39,844 nucleotides of DNA from UBA1081 sp045636025 (GCA_045636025.1 JAZTWP010000014.1:1-39844), one strand, 5' to 3'. Counted from the stretch's first letter, positions 1 to 9,892 are shown. Program-made: numbers and translations. The notes: a model not told the origin generated them from the sequence alone.

Positions 1-432
1 GATGAATACGGGGTAAAGCTTGTAAGCCTTGAAACAATTTTCAGTGAGTGTGATGTTATCAGCAATCACCTTGCAAACAAAAAAGAGCTTGAGAATGTGT
101 TCAATTATAAGCTTTTCAGATTGATGAAAAAACGCTCTACATTCATAAATACGGGCAGAGGTGCTCAGGTTGCGGAATATTCTCTTGCACTCTCACTTCT
201 GCTGCACCCTTCAAGAACTTTTGTCGGAGATGTTCTCAAGCGTGAATTCGTCCCCTACATAAATCCCCTTTTCTGGTGTCCGAATGCAATTCTGACTCCT
301 CATATTGCAGGCAGCACCGGCAATGAGCCTCAGCGAATGGCATATTATATGATGGAAGAACTGGAAAGATTTATATCAGACGGAAACACAAAATACGAGG
401 TTACCATCGAATCCCTTGAAAGGATGGCTTAA
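1..432 (+). CDS. D-isomer-specific 2-hydroxyacid dehydrogenase, C-terminal part
   Basis: The frame is open from the first base, so the gene begins outside the window and 143 residues remain. They cover the end of the NAD-binding domain and the C-terminal catalytic segment. The NTGRG motif (followed by AQVAE) and the PHIAGST motif with the catalytic histidine are typical of the D-2-hydroxyacid dehydrogenase family, which reversibly oxidises 2-hydroxy acids to 2-keto acids with NAD(P). ATG codons inside this segment (for example at 97) are internal. The stop codon overlaps the ribosome binding site of the sugar symporter gene that follows, so the two are probably co-transcribed. The substrate cannot be read from the fragment; a sugar-acid or phosphoglycerate-type substrate is possible. 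Confidence 0.8.
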   Translation, partial: DEYGVKLVSLETIFSECDVISNHLANKKELENVFNYKLFRLMKKRSTFINTGRGAQVAEYSLALSLLLHPSRTFVGDVLKREFVPYINPLFWCPNAILTPHIAGSTGNEPQRMAYYMMEELERFISDGNTKYEVTIESLERMA

Positions 433-433
433 A

Positions 434-1942
434 ATGAAAAAACTGAAACAGATGATTAATACATACAGAAATGACGGCTCTGACCCGAGAAAAAATGATG
501 CATGGCGTGTGCTTCTGTTTTCACTTAACTATGCAGGCGGTGCTGCAATCACAATAATGATGGGCAAATGGTCTTACTATACCCAGAATGTTCTGCAGTT
601 AGGAATTATGTTTGCATCAATTCATCTTCCTATCCGTATTCTTGATGCTATAACAGACCCGCTTATTGCCAATATGTTTGATAAATACAACAAACCCGGC
701 AAATTCAGACTGTTTATGATTCTCGGTGCTCTTCTGTCTCTGGTGCCGGCAATGATTATATTTTTCTATCCTGTTAATCCCGATATCCCTCTCGAGTTAT
801 CCTATGTATTACTGGGACTTTGCTATGCAGTTGTAATTGTCGGCAACACAATCCTTATGACAGCCACAAGAGCAGGACAGGCTATAATCACTCAGGATCC
901 GAAACAGAGACCTCTCTATGCTCTCGGTCAGACAGTCTCTGATGCCCTTGTATCTGCCTTTGTTTCCGTTGTTGTCACAAGCAATCTCATCGGCAATATG
1001 CAGGAGCCTTTTGTATGGAGAATTTCAATCGTAGTAATGTCTGTTGTCTCTATAGTCTTTGTACTCGGTGCATCCAAGGCCATAAGCAACAGAGATAACC
1101 CCACATATTACTCAATGAATCAGAGAAAGCGAGAAGAAACAAAAATCACAGAGTTTTTCCATCTTATAAAACGAAGCAAGCCACTGAGAAGCCTTCTGTG
1201 GGCTACCTGCTCGGATTCTATTGCCAAATCAGTCAGAGCAAGTCTTTCAATTTATCTTTTTGCAAATATTATTATGAACAGAGGACTGACTTCTGCTTTT
1301 GACATTCTTAACGGTGTCGTGCTTGGCGCTCCCGTGCTTGTTATCGGTATGTATTTTGCATCAAAGAAAGGTTCTGCAAAGGTTTATCACAAGGTTTCAA
1401 TTATTCAGACCCTGGTTTCCGTTGCAGGTTTTTTTGTGACAATGATTCTCCTCCCTGCAGACCCTGAATACGCTTATTCGGGAATCACATTCTCTGTTAT
1501 AATGGTTATCCTTATTTTCGGTTTCTATATGAGCACACTCGGCATTTCAACAAACCTTGAAAATGCCATGGTCGGTGATCTTACAGATTATGAATATCTT
1601 CAGAGCGGAAAATTCATTCCCGGCACAATCGGTGCAGCACTTACTTTTGTAAATAAAGTCGCATCAAGCGGTGTAGGACTTATCACAATGGGAATTATGG
1701 CATTCTGCGGTTTTTCAGGCAGTGGTGCAGATGCAGTTGTGCCTGAAAATGTTTTCGTAAATTACAGATTCTATTACTGCATTCTTGCATCAATTTTCCT
1801 GCTCCCTGCCCTGGGACATTTTATCACATACCTTTCAATGAGAAAATATCCCCTTACTGATGAAATTATGCAGGAGGTATCCATTAAGATCGCAAAAGAA
1901 AGAGGTCTTATTGAAAAAACCGACGAGGTGACTTCAGAATGA
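434..1942 (+). CDS. GPH-family sugar:cation symporter (MFS)
   Basis: This 502-residue polytopic membrane protein resembles the glycoside-pentoside-hexuronide:cation symporter family (MelB/XynP type). It has about twelve hydrophobic segments, an N-terminal stretch with WRVLLFSLNYAGG, and a DPLIANMFD-like loop after the second helix, where this family carries its cation-site aspartates. I chose ATG 434 because GAAAGG lies about 10 bases upstream; a TTG at 416 in the same frame has no ribosome binding site. The gene touches the dehydrogenase gene upstream and overlaps the next gene by four bases (ATGA), so it lies in an operon. Its likely role is import of an oligosaccharide or glycoside. It is a paralogue of the symporter at 11798; the substrate is unknown. 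Confidence 0.8.
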   Translation: MKKLKQMINTYRNDGSDPRKNDAWRVLLFSLNYAGGAAITIMMGKWSYYTQNVLQLGIMFASIHLPIRILDAITDPLIANMFDKYNKPGKFRLFMILGALLSLVPAMIIFFYPVNPDIPLELSYVLLGLCYAVVIVGNTILMTATRAGQAIITQDPKQRPLYALGQTVSDALVSAFVSVVVTSNLIGNMQEPFVWRISIVVMSVVSIVFVLGASKAISNRDNPTYYSMNQRKREETKITEFFHLIKRSKPLRSLLWATCSDSIAKSVRASLSIYLFANIIMNRGLTSAFDILNGVVLGAPVLVIGMYFASKKGSAKVYHKVSIIQTLVSVAGFFVTMILLPADPEYAYSGITFSVIMVILIFGFYMSTLGISTNLENAMVGDLTDYEYLQSGKFIPGTIGAALTFVNKVASSGVGLITMGIMAFCGFSGSGADAVVPENVFVNYRFYYCILASIFLLPALGHFITYLSMRKYPLTDEIMQEVSIKIAKERGLIEKTDEVTSE

Positions 1943-4044
1943 TTGCAGTTTATATAATATCGGCTTTGGTTGGTCTTATTCTTCTTGTAACAATTATTGA
2001 AACAATTTACTATATAAGCATGAAACCTGCTCAGGAATTGCCTGATGACAAGGATTTTGACTATTATTCGGCAACGGTTGACGGAAAGACTTTTGAAGAT
2101 GCGTATCTTTTCCTGACAGATGACAAAGATGCTCCGGAATTTACCGAAGAAGAAATTTACAATATGCTTTCAAAGCAGTCCGAATATATGGGACATCGGT
2201 TTGACTGCTCCGATTTCAGAGCACAGATGCTTTTCAAAATTTATAAAGACTGCTATGATAAACTTTCCGACAGATGCCGTGAGCTTATAAAAAAGACATT
2301 TCTTGGTTTCAAATATTTTATGGATGAACCCGGTGACGACAGTATGTGTTACTGGTCGGAAAATCATCAGATTCTTTTTGCTGCAAGTGAATATCTTGCC
2401 GGTCAGGAGTGGCAGAATGAAACATTCTCAAACAACGGCATGACGGGCAAAGAGCATATGCAGAAAGCAAAAAAAAGAATCGAAGCGTGGATGCGTCAAC
2501 GTTTCAGTTACGGTTTTTCGGAATACCTGAGCAACAACTATCTTGCAGAAGATATCTCCCCTATGGCAAATATCATTGCTTACTGTCAGGACGAAACAAT
2601 CGTAAACCGTATGAAAATTATTATGGATATTCTTTGGCTTGATGTTGCACTCAACAGCGTAAACAACCGTCTTGTTGCCACAAGCTCGAGAATGTACGGC
2701 AATAATAAGGCAGGTAATTACTACGGTAACAGCATAGCAACAGCTATGAATGTTTTATGGGGAAATGACGGTGCCGAAAAGATTCTCAGCAACCCTTATC
2801 TTTCGGAAAAAGAAAAAATACAGATCCGTGACACACTTGCAAAGAAACCGAATCATATCGTAGTATGTTTTACTGATATTGTAAAAAAAGGGATTTACAG
2901 GATTCCTGATGTTATAAAAGAAATTGCACTTTCCGATGAAACTTTTGATGTAAAAATGGGGTGCGGACTCTCACCTGAAGATATGAAAAATGAAAATCTT
3001 ATCGGTCAGAAACCTCATCAGATTATGGCTCAGTGGGGTGCTGAAACTTTCACAAATCCTGAGGTTATAATCAACACTCTTGCATATCTTAAAAACAACA
3101 AGATGTACAGAAGTTCATTCCTCGGATATTTCAGATTTCTCAATCTTACAGTGTTCAGACCGATAAATTGGGAAAAATTCGCAGCAAAACATAATATTAT
3201 GCCCCACGGAATTGCAACAGGAAGAGGAAATGTATACACCTACCGTACAGCACATTATTCTTTGTCAACATCCGTTGCAAAAGATGTGGATATGTGTGGT
3301 GCACAGGACCACGAATGGACTGCAAATATCGGTGAAGCACTTACTCTTTTCACTACACACCCTGCAGGGAACGGCAACGGCAGATACGGGTCATCACCGG
3401 GATACTGGATCGGTAACGGCAGACGCCCTATGAGTGTACAGAACGAAAGTGTAAACATAACAATTTACAAACTCCCGACAAAAAAGCGTCTTGGCGAAGC
3501 ACATATTGCAGATATGACTCACGCATATATGCCGAAATGTTTCTATGATGAATTTGAAATGCAGGACAATATTGCATTTGCAAGGAAAAACGGCGTATAT
3601 GTGGCACTTATCTGTGATGACAAGCCCGAATTCAAGCCATTCAACGAAGACTCGGTCAATGCCATTTACAAGAACAGAAAACTTACCGATAACTACAAAA
3701 TCAAAGGCGAATTTGATTTATGTCGTTATGGCGGAGAATATCATATTTATATAACGGAGCTTTCAGATGCAGATAAAGAAACATTTGAAGCATTCAAGGA
3801 AAGAATAAGAAGCAATAAGATTATTTTCAGCAACGGAAGTGTTAATTACAACACATATTTCGGTTCTGTTTCAGCATCATATAACGGTGAATTTAAAGTA
3901 AACGGTGAAGATGTAAAAACAGAATTTAACAGATATGACTGTAAATTCTGCAAAGCACCGAGAAAACCCGAATCCGTTTCTGTCGACAACGGTAAACATA
4001 CACTCCTTCTTGATTTGGAGAAAACAATCAGAGAAACAACATAA
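1939..4044 (+). CDS. membrane-anchored protein, possible toroid-type glycan-active enzyme
   Basis: I do not recognise the family with certainty. The 701-residue protein starts with one hydrophobic helix (about residues 2-28) followed by a large soluble part, which suggests a membrane-anchored protein with the bulk outside the cell. Residues about 130-420 are helical and rich in W, N and H (CYWSENHQILFAASEYLAGQ), reminiscent of alpha/alpha-toroid glycosidases or polysaccharide lyases. Residues about 420-700 look beta-rich (NGNGRYGSSPGYWIGNG), like the second domain of such enzymes. The start overlaps the symporter stop by four bases and has GAGGTG upstream. Context (sugar symporter, GH cluster) supports a glycan-degrading role, but no catalytic residue can be named. 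Confidence 0.55.
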   Translation: MIAVYIISALVGLILLVTIIETIYYISMKPAQELPDDKDFDYYSATVDGKTFEDAYLFLTDDKDAPEFTEEEIYNMLSKQSEYMGHRFDCSDFRAQMLFKIYKDCYDKLSDRCRELIKKTFLGFKYFMDEPGDDSMCYWSENHQILFAASEYLAGQEWQNETFSNNGMTGKEHMQKAKKRIEAWMRQRFSYGFSEYLSNNYLAEDISPMANIIAYCQDETIVNRMKIIMDILWLDVALNSVNNRLVATSSRMYGNNKAGNYYGNSIATAMNVLWGNDGAEKILSNPYLSEKEKIQIRDTLAKKPNHIVVCFTDIVKKGIYRIPDVIKEIALSDETFDVKMGCGLSPEDMKNENLIGQKPHQIMAQWGAETFTNPEVIINTLAYLKNNKMYRSSFLGYFRFLNLTVFRPINWEKFAAKHNIMPHGIATGRGNVYTYRTAHYSLSTSVAKDVDMCGAQDHEWTANIGEALTLFTTHPAGNGNGRYGSSPGYWIGNGRRPMSVQNESVNITIYKLPTKKRLGEAHIADMTHAYMPKCFYDEFEMQDNIAFARKNGVYVALICDDKPEFKPFNEDSVNAIYKNRKLTDNYKIKGEFDLCRYGGEYHIYITELSDADKETFEAFKERIRSNKIIFSNGSVNYNTYFGSVSASYNGEFKVNGEDVKTEFNRYDCKFCKAPRKPESVSVDNGKHTLLLDLEKTIRETT

Positions 4045-4050
4045 AAAATA

Positions 4051-4086
4051 CAGCAGATTGCAAAAATGCAGTCTGCTGTTTTGTTG
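4051..4086. terminator. bidirectional terminator between convergent genes
   Basis: Arms ACAGCAGA (4051-4058) and TCTGCTGT (4073-4080) form a hairpin with a short inner GCA/TGC pair. On the plus strand it is followed by TTTTGTTGT, and on the minus strand by ATTTTTTAT. It lies between the 1939-4044 gene and the end of the leftward 4100-6607 gene, so it can serve both. Confidence 0.75.
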
Positions 4087-4099
4087 TACAAATTACTGT

Positions 4100-6607
4100 T
4101 TATTTCTTTGCTTTCAACTGAGTTACGACAATATGCCCTATTGCCTTTACACCTTTAGTGATGTAATTGATGAGATTTCCCGAAATACCTGTCATAACGG
4201 GGTTTTTCAGGTCTTTTTCATCAATTCCATCTGCTGTACCCTCTCTTACAGATGTATTATCTTTAATAAAGGGTGCAATATCACAATCCTCCGGAGCCGT
4301 TAACACAGCACCGTCAGTGAATGCACAAAGCTCTGTTCGTTCCTTTTCTGACAATCCCTCTGCCGACAACGGATAAAGACCAAGCACGGCTGTTTCACTA
4401 CATCCGTTATATGCAGGAGCTATACTCTTCCCCTGAGATGCAACAAGTGTATACACACCAAGAATCTCATCCTTTGCTCTGCCGTTATGATGCCTCTGTT
4501 TACCGTAATAAGTGCCGAAAGGATTCATTCTCACGGTTTTATTTTTTTCAAGTCGCATGGGACAATGTGCCATTGAACCGAGCACCTGTCTTGCATTCGC
4601 AACAATCAGACCGCCTTTTTCATCGTAAAGTCCCGTAAATCCGCCTGTAAGTTGATGATTGAATGATGCAACACTCTGATTCTTTCTGTCACTTTCGGGA
4701 AAGCTCTGCGTTCTGTATGAAGAAATATCGTCCATAAAATTTCTCTTTATAACGGAAATATTTCCATCAAAATCAGGGGTAATCTGGAAAGGCACTGCCT
4801 CTTCCCATTTCATATCGGTATATCGGCCGAGTGCCGAATTCTCGGTTGAAATGGAAGTTGTTTCTGCAGTATAAGGATAATTCACGGTTGTTCTTACATA
4901 AATCGCATCAGAAAATCCCGTTTTGAAGAAGTCAAAAGTGAATGTCCCCTCTTTTAATTCATAGGGTAAATGGATTTCTCCCTTTATACGGACACCTTCA
5001 CCCTCACCTGCAACATTCAGCGCAGAAACTTCGTTATTTCTGAATTCATACTTTCTGTCATCGTATGTGATGAATGATCGGAGGAAGTCTCCTCTGCCGA
5101 TAAGTCTGCCGTCTGTCTGAGCAAATGAAACCTTTCCGCTGTCAGAAAACATTAAAGATACCCTGTCCGTTTCAAGAAGATTCTTAAACTCAGAAGTCTC
5201 TTTTTTACCGTCAAAACCGATTACAAGTTCATACTTTTTAAGTTTTCGCTTGAATTTCAGCATCAAAAATGCTGAAGTACAATCATCAGATGTGGGTACA
5301 GCTGTAAAAGTATCAAGATATTTCGAATTGATTGTAAGGCAGGCAATATCAGAAATTTTTTTCTTAATTTCAATCTGAACACATTGAATGAGTGAATCAC
5401 TTGTATTATATACAGTAATTTTCTCCATTTCAGGCATCGATGCAAGTTCTTTTTCTATAACTTTCCTGCCGAATTCAAGGGCAGTTTTCTCTCTCTGAAT
5501 ATTGAGGACAGGGGTGGCAAGACCGAAATGAGTTGTTGAAAGAAGAAGAACTCTGTCATTGAAAGATGGTGAAAGTGAATCACGTTTTGCCGTGACTTTT
5601 GCCATAGCTCTTGCTCTTTCAAGCTTTGTCCATATCTGTCTGTTGAAAGGCTTTTCAGCCCATGAAGCATAACCTGTGAAATTACCGTCTGCCGTATCAT
5701 GTGTAAAAGTGATTTTACCTACGGGAGGATGATTTTTAATATATCCGCCCGGGGTATCAAAAACAACATAAGGCAAATCTGCAACCTCTTCAACAAGACC
5801 GTGAATACCGTCTGTGTTTGCAATTTTACCCGTAAATTTCTTCAGGTCAATTGTTTCCCAGAAAATCGCATCGGCATCCATGTTGATAAAGAGGAATAAA
5901 TCTTTATTGATAACGCCTCTTTCCTGTTTATCATGAAGCTCCTTTACCCATGCACGAAGACATCCCGCATCACAGACATCTGAATTGCTGTATGTGGGGA
6001 TAACGGTCATGCTTTCACCCCTATAAGTGTATGTAAGAGGGTTAAACGCCTTTTCATCGTCAAGCTGAGGAATTATAGTCCTGAATGCATCAAAGGGCAC
6101 ACAGCTGTAATATAGGCAAAGAGCCTGGATACCGAGTTTATTATAAAGACTTACCTGAGAAGGAGTAAACATAACTTCCTGAGGACGGACAATTTTTTCA
6201 CATTTACCAAAGATATCAACGAGTCCGCTACCCTCTTTATTTGTGATTGCGAGATTGATGCTTTCACAGAATTCATCTTCAGTCATAGCAGAAAGTGCAC
6301 CGTTATTGTAGCCCATTATGATGTTTTCATCACCGAATTTTGTAACACGCTCTTTCATTTTTTCAATAATATCAGGTGCGTATTCAGGAAGAATCTTTTG
6401 CAAAGAGAAGAAATTCTCCGTGTCCCATGTGCCTTTTACAGGAATCCCTTTTTCATTGAATTCGGTCAGCACGTCAAGAATTTTTCTTATAATTCTTATA
6501 TCCGAGCCAAAACCGAGATTATCATTTGTATCACCACGATATGAATGGTAGCAATTAACATGAAAACCGTATGCTATGTGTATCTTATTGTCTTTCAATC
6601 TGCTCAC
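4100..6607 (-). CDS. GH38/GH57-like glycoside hydrolase
   Basis: This 835-residue protein has an N-terminal domain of about 350 residues resembling the (beta/alpha)7 barrel of GH38/GH57 enzymes. Near the start is a His-rich motif (FHVNCYHSYRGD), then GTWDTENFFSL, then an NMDADAIFW segment that may carry an acidic catalytic residue. The remaining 450 residues look beta-rich, like the C-terminal sandwich domains of alpha-mannosidases. There is no signal peptide, so it should act in the cytoplasm. The start is taken as GTG 6607; GGAAG sits only about four bases away, and TTG 6598 three codons later is an alternative. It is the last gene of a leftward AraC-GH130-hydrolase unit, suggesting mannoside or related oligosaccharide breakdown. 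Exact family and substrate are uncertain. Confidence 0.55.
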   Translation of the reverse strand: MSRLKDNKIHIAYGFHVNCYHSYRGDTNDNLGFGSDIRIIRKILDVLTEFNEKGIPVKGTWDTENFFSLQKILPEYAPDIIEKMKERVTKFGDENIIMGYNNGALSAMTEDEFCESINLAITNKEGSGLVDIFGKCEKIVRPQEVMFTPSQVSLYNKLGIQALCLYYSCVPFDAFRTIIPQLDDEKAFNPLTYTYRGESMTVIPTYSNSDVCDAGCLRAWVKELHDKQERGVINKDLFLFINMDADAIFWETIDLKKFTGKIANTDGIHGLVEEVADLPYVVFDTPGGYIKNHPPVGKITFTHDTADGNFTGYASWAEKPFNRQIWTKLERARAMAKVTAKRDSLSPSFNDRVLLLSTTHFGLATPVLNIQREKTALEFGRKVIEKELASMPEMEKITVYNTSDSLIQCVQIEIKKKISDIACLTINSKYLDTFTAVPTSDDCTSAFLMLKFKRKLKKYELVIGFDGKKETSEFKNLLETDRVSLMFSDSGKVSFAQTDGRLIGRGDFLRSFITYDDRKYEFRNNEVSALNVAGEGEGVRIKGEIHLPYELKEGTFTFDFFKTGFSDAIYVRTTVNYPYTAETTSISTENSALGRYTDMKWEEAVPFQITPDFDGNISVIKRNFMDDISSYRTQSFPESDRKNQSVASFNHQLTGGFTGLYDEKGGLIVANARQVLGSMAHCPMRLEKNKTVRMNPFGTYYGKQRHHNGRAKDEILGVYTLVASQGKSIAPAYNGCSETAVLGLYPLSAEGLSEKERTELCAFTDGAVLTAPEDCDIAPFIKDNTSVREGTADGIDEKDLKNPVMTGISGNLINYITKGVKAIGHIVVTQLKAKK

Positions 6608-6795
6608 TTCTTCCGATTTTATTCACAGATACATATTAACATTTTTATGTTTAACAATTCAAGTATAATGATTTAATAAACAATATTATGTATAATAAAC
6701 TCTTGAATTTTTTTTAGGTGGAATTATCTTTCTTTAGGAGCAACAAAATAGCCCCCACCCTTTATAAGTACGAAAAACAAAACTTGTTTTTATTT

Positions 6796-7812
6796 CTATT
6801 TGCGATTCTCCGTACAAAGTGCAAGCAAGTCTTCAACCCTTGCTGTAGCAAGACATTCAACTGTATCTGATGCACCGTAGTAGATTTTCACTTCTCCGTC
6901 ATCTTCAAGAATCATACCTCCGGGGAAAATTACGTGCTGACGGAAGCCTGTCTGCGTTTCGTGATAAGTTTCGGGAGCAATAAGGGGAAGCTTGCTCATA
7001 CCGACAATTTTTGTCGGGTCATTAAGATCAAGAAGCATAATCCCTGCACAGTATCTTTTTTTCCATGATGTTTCCCAGCCGTTCTTTTCTCTTGTTTCAT
7101 CTTTGTCTACTGCATGGAAAATTGTAAGCCAGCCCTTGTCCGTTTTTACAGGCGGTGCTGCGGGACCGATTTTATCATTAGCATAAGGAACATCTTCAAC
7201 AGCAAGAACAAGCTCAGTTTCACCCCAGAAAACGAGATCAGGGGAAGTTGAAAGCCAGAGATCAAATCTGTCCTTGCCGCCTCTTGAATAAACGGGGAAC
7301 GGTCTTTCAAGACGGACATACTTACCATTTATTTTTTCAGGGAAGAGTACCATGTTGCGGTTATCGGGAGCAGAAGCACTGATAATATTTATTTTTTCAA
7401 AATTATCATCAATTTCAGCAATACAGCCCCGCACACCGTGACGGGTATCCATAGCCATACAGAGATAAGGTTTACCGTCTATAACAGTAATTCTCGGATC
7501 ATAAAGCCTTTTTATTTCGTCCTCGGGCAAAAGATTTTTATTGTCAAAAAGAGGCTTTTCGCTGACCTTCCAGTTTATTCCGTCATCACTTACGGCAAAA
7601 CCGAGAGAAGTATTAAAGCGTACCTTGGGATAAGTTTTTTCCGTAGGTCCGTAATCGTTACGGAAGACCATAACATATCTGCCTTTGTATTTAGCAACAC
7701 CTGCATTAAAAATCAGTGAAGCTTCATAAGGAATATCATCTTTTGTAAGAACGGGCTTTTCGGTTTTTTTTATACACTCTGCACTGCAGAGGTCAGGTTT
7801 TAAGGTTTTCAT
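6796..7812 (-). CDS. GH130 family glycoside phosphorylase or hydrolase
   Basis: The protein is 338 residues, normal for GH130 five-bladed beta-propellers. Landmarks are an N-terminal FNAGVAKYKGRYVMVFRND, then LGFAVSDDGINW, then YDPRITVIDGKPY, where GH130 enzymes place their catalytic aspartate, and KIGPAAPPVKTDKGWL followed by IFHAVD. GH130 members phosphorolyse or hydrolyse beta-mannosides (mannosyl-glucose, mannooligosaccharides, mannosyl-GlcNAc). No signal peptide is seen, so it is a cytosolic enzyme acting on imported sugars. It starts 37 bases after the AraC regulator gene on the same strand and precedes the GH38/57-like hydrolase. Whether it is a phosphorylase or one of the hydrolytic GH130 members depends on phosphate-binding residues I cannot align here. 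Confidence 0.85.
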   Translation of the reverse strand: MKTLKPDLCSAECIKKTEKPVLTKDDIPYEASLIFNAGVAKYKGRYVMVFRNDYGPTEKTYPKVRFNTSLGFAVSDDGINWKVSEKPLFDNKNLLPEDEIKRLYDPRITVIDGKPYLCMAMDTRHGVRGCIAEIDDNFEKINIISASAPDNRNMVLFPEKINGKYVRLERPFPVYSRGGKDRFDLWLSTSPDLVFWGETELVLAVEDVPYANDKIGPAAPPVKTDKGWLTIFHAVDKDETREKNGWETSWKKRYCAGIMLLDLNDPTKIVGMSKLPLIAPETYHETQTGFRQHVIFPGGMILEDDGEVKIYYGASDTVECLATARVEDLLALCTENRK

Positions 7813-7849
7813 TATACCATCTCATTTCAAATATATTTTTACATCTTTT

Positions 7850-8662
7850 TTATATTTTCTGCTGTACCTTTTTAGGTGATGTGCCGTAAACTTCCTTGAA
7901 CTTTTTAGAAAAATAATTACTGTCCTCAAATCCGCAGATTTCAGCAATCCCCGTTATATTCGGTCCGTCAGGGCTTCTGAGAAGCTGTTCGGCATGCTGC
8001 AATCTCAGAGAGTTGAGATATTTTGAAAAGCCTAACCCCGTTTCTTTTTTGAACAGTCTGGAAAAATGCTCGGGACTGACTGAAAACATCTTTGCCAGAG
8101 AGGACAGGGTTATATCCGAAGCAAAATTCTCTTTTATATATGCTACAGCTTTCTCAATAATCTTGTTACCGTCATCAATATCAATGCACGATTCGGTGTT
8201 ACGTATAAGCAGATAAAACAATGAATGAGTATAACAGGCGATTATTTCATCAGACAAAATGTCTTTGAAATTATATTCGTTTTCTATTTTTCCGAGTATA
8301 TTTCTTATCTCATCAGATATAAACGGATTTCTGTAAAGGTAGTTGCCTGTAGAAATACTTGACTGTACAAAAACCGGTACGTACTCACATGTGCAATTGA
8401 TAAGTATTCTTGAATGTTTTATGTTATCGTATTTTGTATGGTGAATTATACCGTCAGGAATTATTACAATATCACCCGACTGAACATTATAAACTTTGTT
8501 GTCTATAATATAGGTGCAGTTACCCTCCTCAAGAAAATATATCTCATAAAGAGAATGATAATGAGGCCATGAAGTCCCCGTTTCCTCAATCCTTTTGCTC
8601 ATACCGTGATGAAAATATAATTTTTCAGACGGGTCAAATTTGATCTGGTTCAAAATCTGCAC
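7850..8662 (-). CDS. AraC-family transcriptional regulator
   Basis: The 270-residue protein has the usual two-part layout. An N-terminal cupin-like sensor (about residues 15-95) contains WPHYHSLYEIYFLEEG and SGDIVIIPDGIIHHT. A C-terminal double helix-turn-helix (about 165-268) contains ASDITLSSLAKMFSVSPEHF and the family signature ending in GFEDSNYFSKKFKEVYG. It probably senses a sugar and activates the GH130/GH38-57 genes downstream and perhaps the divergent operon starting at 8797. Start choice: GTG 8662 has its GGAAG only a few bases away, while TTG 8653 sits about 8 bases from AAGGAAGG, so the true start may be 8653. Its own promoter lies at 8678-8706. Confidence 0.9.
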   Translation of the reverse strand: MQILNQIKFDPSEKLYFHHGMSKRIEETGTSWPHYHSLYEIYFLEEGNCTYIIDNKVYNVQSGDIVIIPDGIIHHTKYDNIKHSRILINCTCEYVPVFVQSSISTGNYLYRNPFISDEIRNILGKIENEYNFKDILSDEIIACYTHSLFYLLIRNTESCIDIDDGNKIIEKAVAYIKENFASDITLSSLAKMFSVSPEHFSRLFKKETGLGFSKYLNSLRLQHAEQLLRSPDGPNITGIAEICGFEDSNYFSKKFKEVYGTSPKKVQQKI

Positions 8663-8677
8663 CTTCCTTCATTTCCG

Positions 8678-8706
8678 ATAATATCATTCTATATCAAAAA
8701 AGTCAA
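8678..8706 (-). promoter_or_regulatory. promoter of the AraC regulator gene
   Basis: On the minus strand TTGACT (8706-8701), a 17-base spacer and TATTAT (8683-8678) form a strong sigma-A-type promoter about 16 bases before the GTG start. On the plus strand of the same 107-base gap there are two TATAAT boxes (8743-8748 and 8765-8770) without a good -35 box. That is what one expects of an activator-dependent promoter for the divergent operon (inference). Confidence 0.75.
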
Positions 8707-8796
8707 GAAAACCTGTTAAATCAATCAAAATATTTAAGGAAATATAATAAATTAGATGTTATCATATAATTGAGTAAATATAAAGGATTGGTATAT

Positions 8797-9885
8797 ATGA
8801 AAAAAAGTATAAAGTTTATCCTTGCGATTGTGCTTCTAGTGATAATTGGTGCAAGCGGCTTTTTGATTTATAAAAATTCACAGGGCATATCCTTTGATAT
8901 CGCATCAGTTGAAAAAATAAAAAATGATGTGGAAATCGTCAGAGAAGATGAAGACAGCGTCACAATAAAAAAGAACAGAGACGAAGATTTCAGGGTGCTG
9001 ATGTTTACAGATACTCACCTGAACGGGAAAAAAGATAAAGATAATCATACTGTTTCATACATAGTGAAGAATATAACCGAGAAAAAGCCCGACCTTGTTA
9101 TTTTCGGCGGTGACAACATTTCATCAGGCTTCAATAAAAAGCGAACAACCGAATTCGCTGAGCTTATGGAAGCTCTCGGTGTTTATTGGGCAGCAGTGCT
9201 CGGTAACCACGAGGGTGAAGGTTTCCTTGCTGTTTCAAGAGAGGAAAATGTTGAAATTTTCTCTTCTTATGAGAATTGCCTTATGAGAAACGGCAAAGAA
9301 AATGTTGACGGCAACGGCAACTACACAATCAATATTCTGAATTCTGACGGCACACTCAGAGAAGTTTTTTTCTTTATGGACTCAGGCAGTTATATGACCG
9401 ACGAAAGCAAAGCAGAATACGGTGTTACAAAAGAGGGCGAAGTCTATGACGGTGTAAAAACCTCTCAGGTACAGTGGTATAAGGACAAGCACGATGCACT
9501 TGAGGCTGAATACGGCAACTTCAAATCCATAACAGTTATACACATTCCTCCTTATCAGGCGGAAAAGGAATATGCCGAAAGTGATTTCCTTTACGGAGAA
9601 AAAAGAGAAGGTGTTTGCGAATCGGGCTTTGATTCAGGTCTTGTTGATTCTATGCTTGAAAAAGGCAGTACGCAGGCTGTTTACTTCGGTCATGATCATG
9701 TAAACGATTTCGGTGTTATGTATGAGGATATTCTCTTATCCTACATTCAATCCTCGGGCTACGGTGTTTACAACATGGAAACCAAGTTTGAATCGCCCGA
9801 AAATGAGTGGATACAGGGCTGTACACTTCTTGACATAAAAGCAGACGGCACTTATACTGCCGAAAGAATTTTCAATCATAAATAA
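8797..9885 (+). CDS. membrane-anchored metallophosphoesterase
   Basis: This 362-residue protein has an N-terminal hydrophobic helix (about residues 5-24), so it is anchored or secreted. All calcineurin-like metal motifs are present: DTH at 72-74, GGDN at 104-107, GNHE at 136-139, VIHIPP later, and GHDH near residue 290. These bind two metals and hydrolyse phosphomono- or diesters; the substrate is unknown. ATG 8797 is chosen because AAAGGA lies about 10 bases upstream; TTG 8770 would add nine residues without a ribosome binding site. It is the first gene of the six-gene operon that ends at 15987, and is divergent from the AraC regulator, which may control it. Confidence 0.88.
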   Translation: MKKSIKFILAIVLLVIIGASGFLIYKNSQGISFDIASVEKIKNDVEIVREDEDSVTIKKNRDEDFRVLMFTDTHLNGKKDKDNHTVSYIVKNITEKKPDLVIFGGDNISSGFNKKRTTEFAELMEALGVYWAAVLGNHEGEGFLAVSREENVEIFSSYENCLMRNGKENVDGNGNYTINILNSDGTLREVFFFMDSGSYMTDESKAEYGVTKEGEVYDGVKTSQVQWYKDKHDALEAEYGNFKSITVIHIPPYQAEKEYAESDFLYGEKREGVCESGFDSGLVDSMLEKGSTQAVYFGHDHVNDFGVMYEDILLSYIQSSGYGVYNMETKFESPENEWIQGCTLLDIKADGTYTAERIFNHK

Positions 9886-9892
9886 GATAAAT

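Noticed and set aside
8743..8770. The two TATAAT boxes as ordinary promoters of the 8797 operon
   Set aside because: Neither has a -35 box at proper distance; reported only as possible activator-dependent elements.
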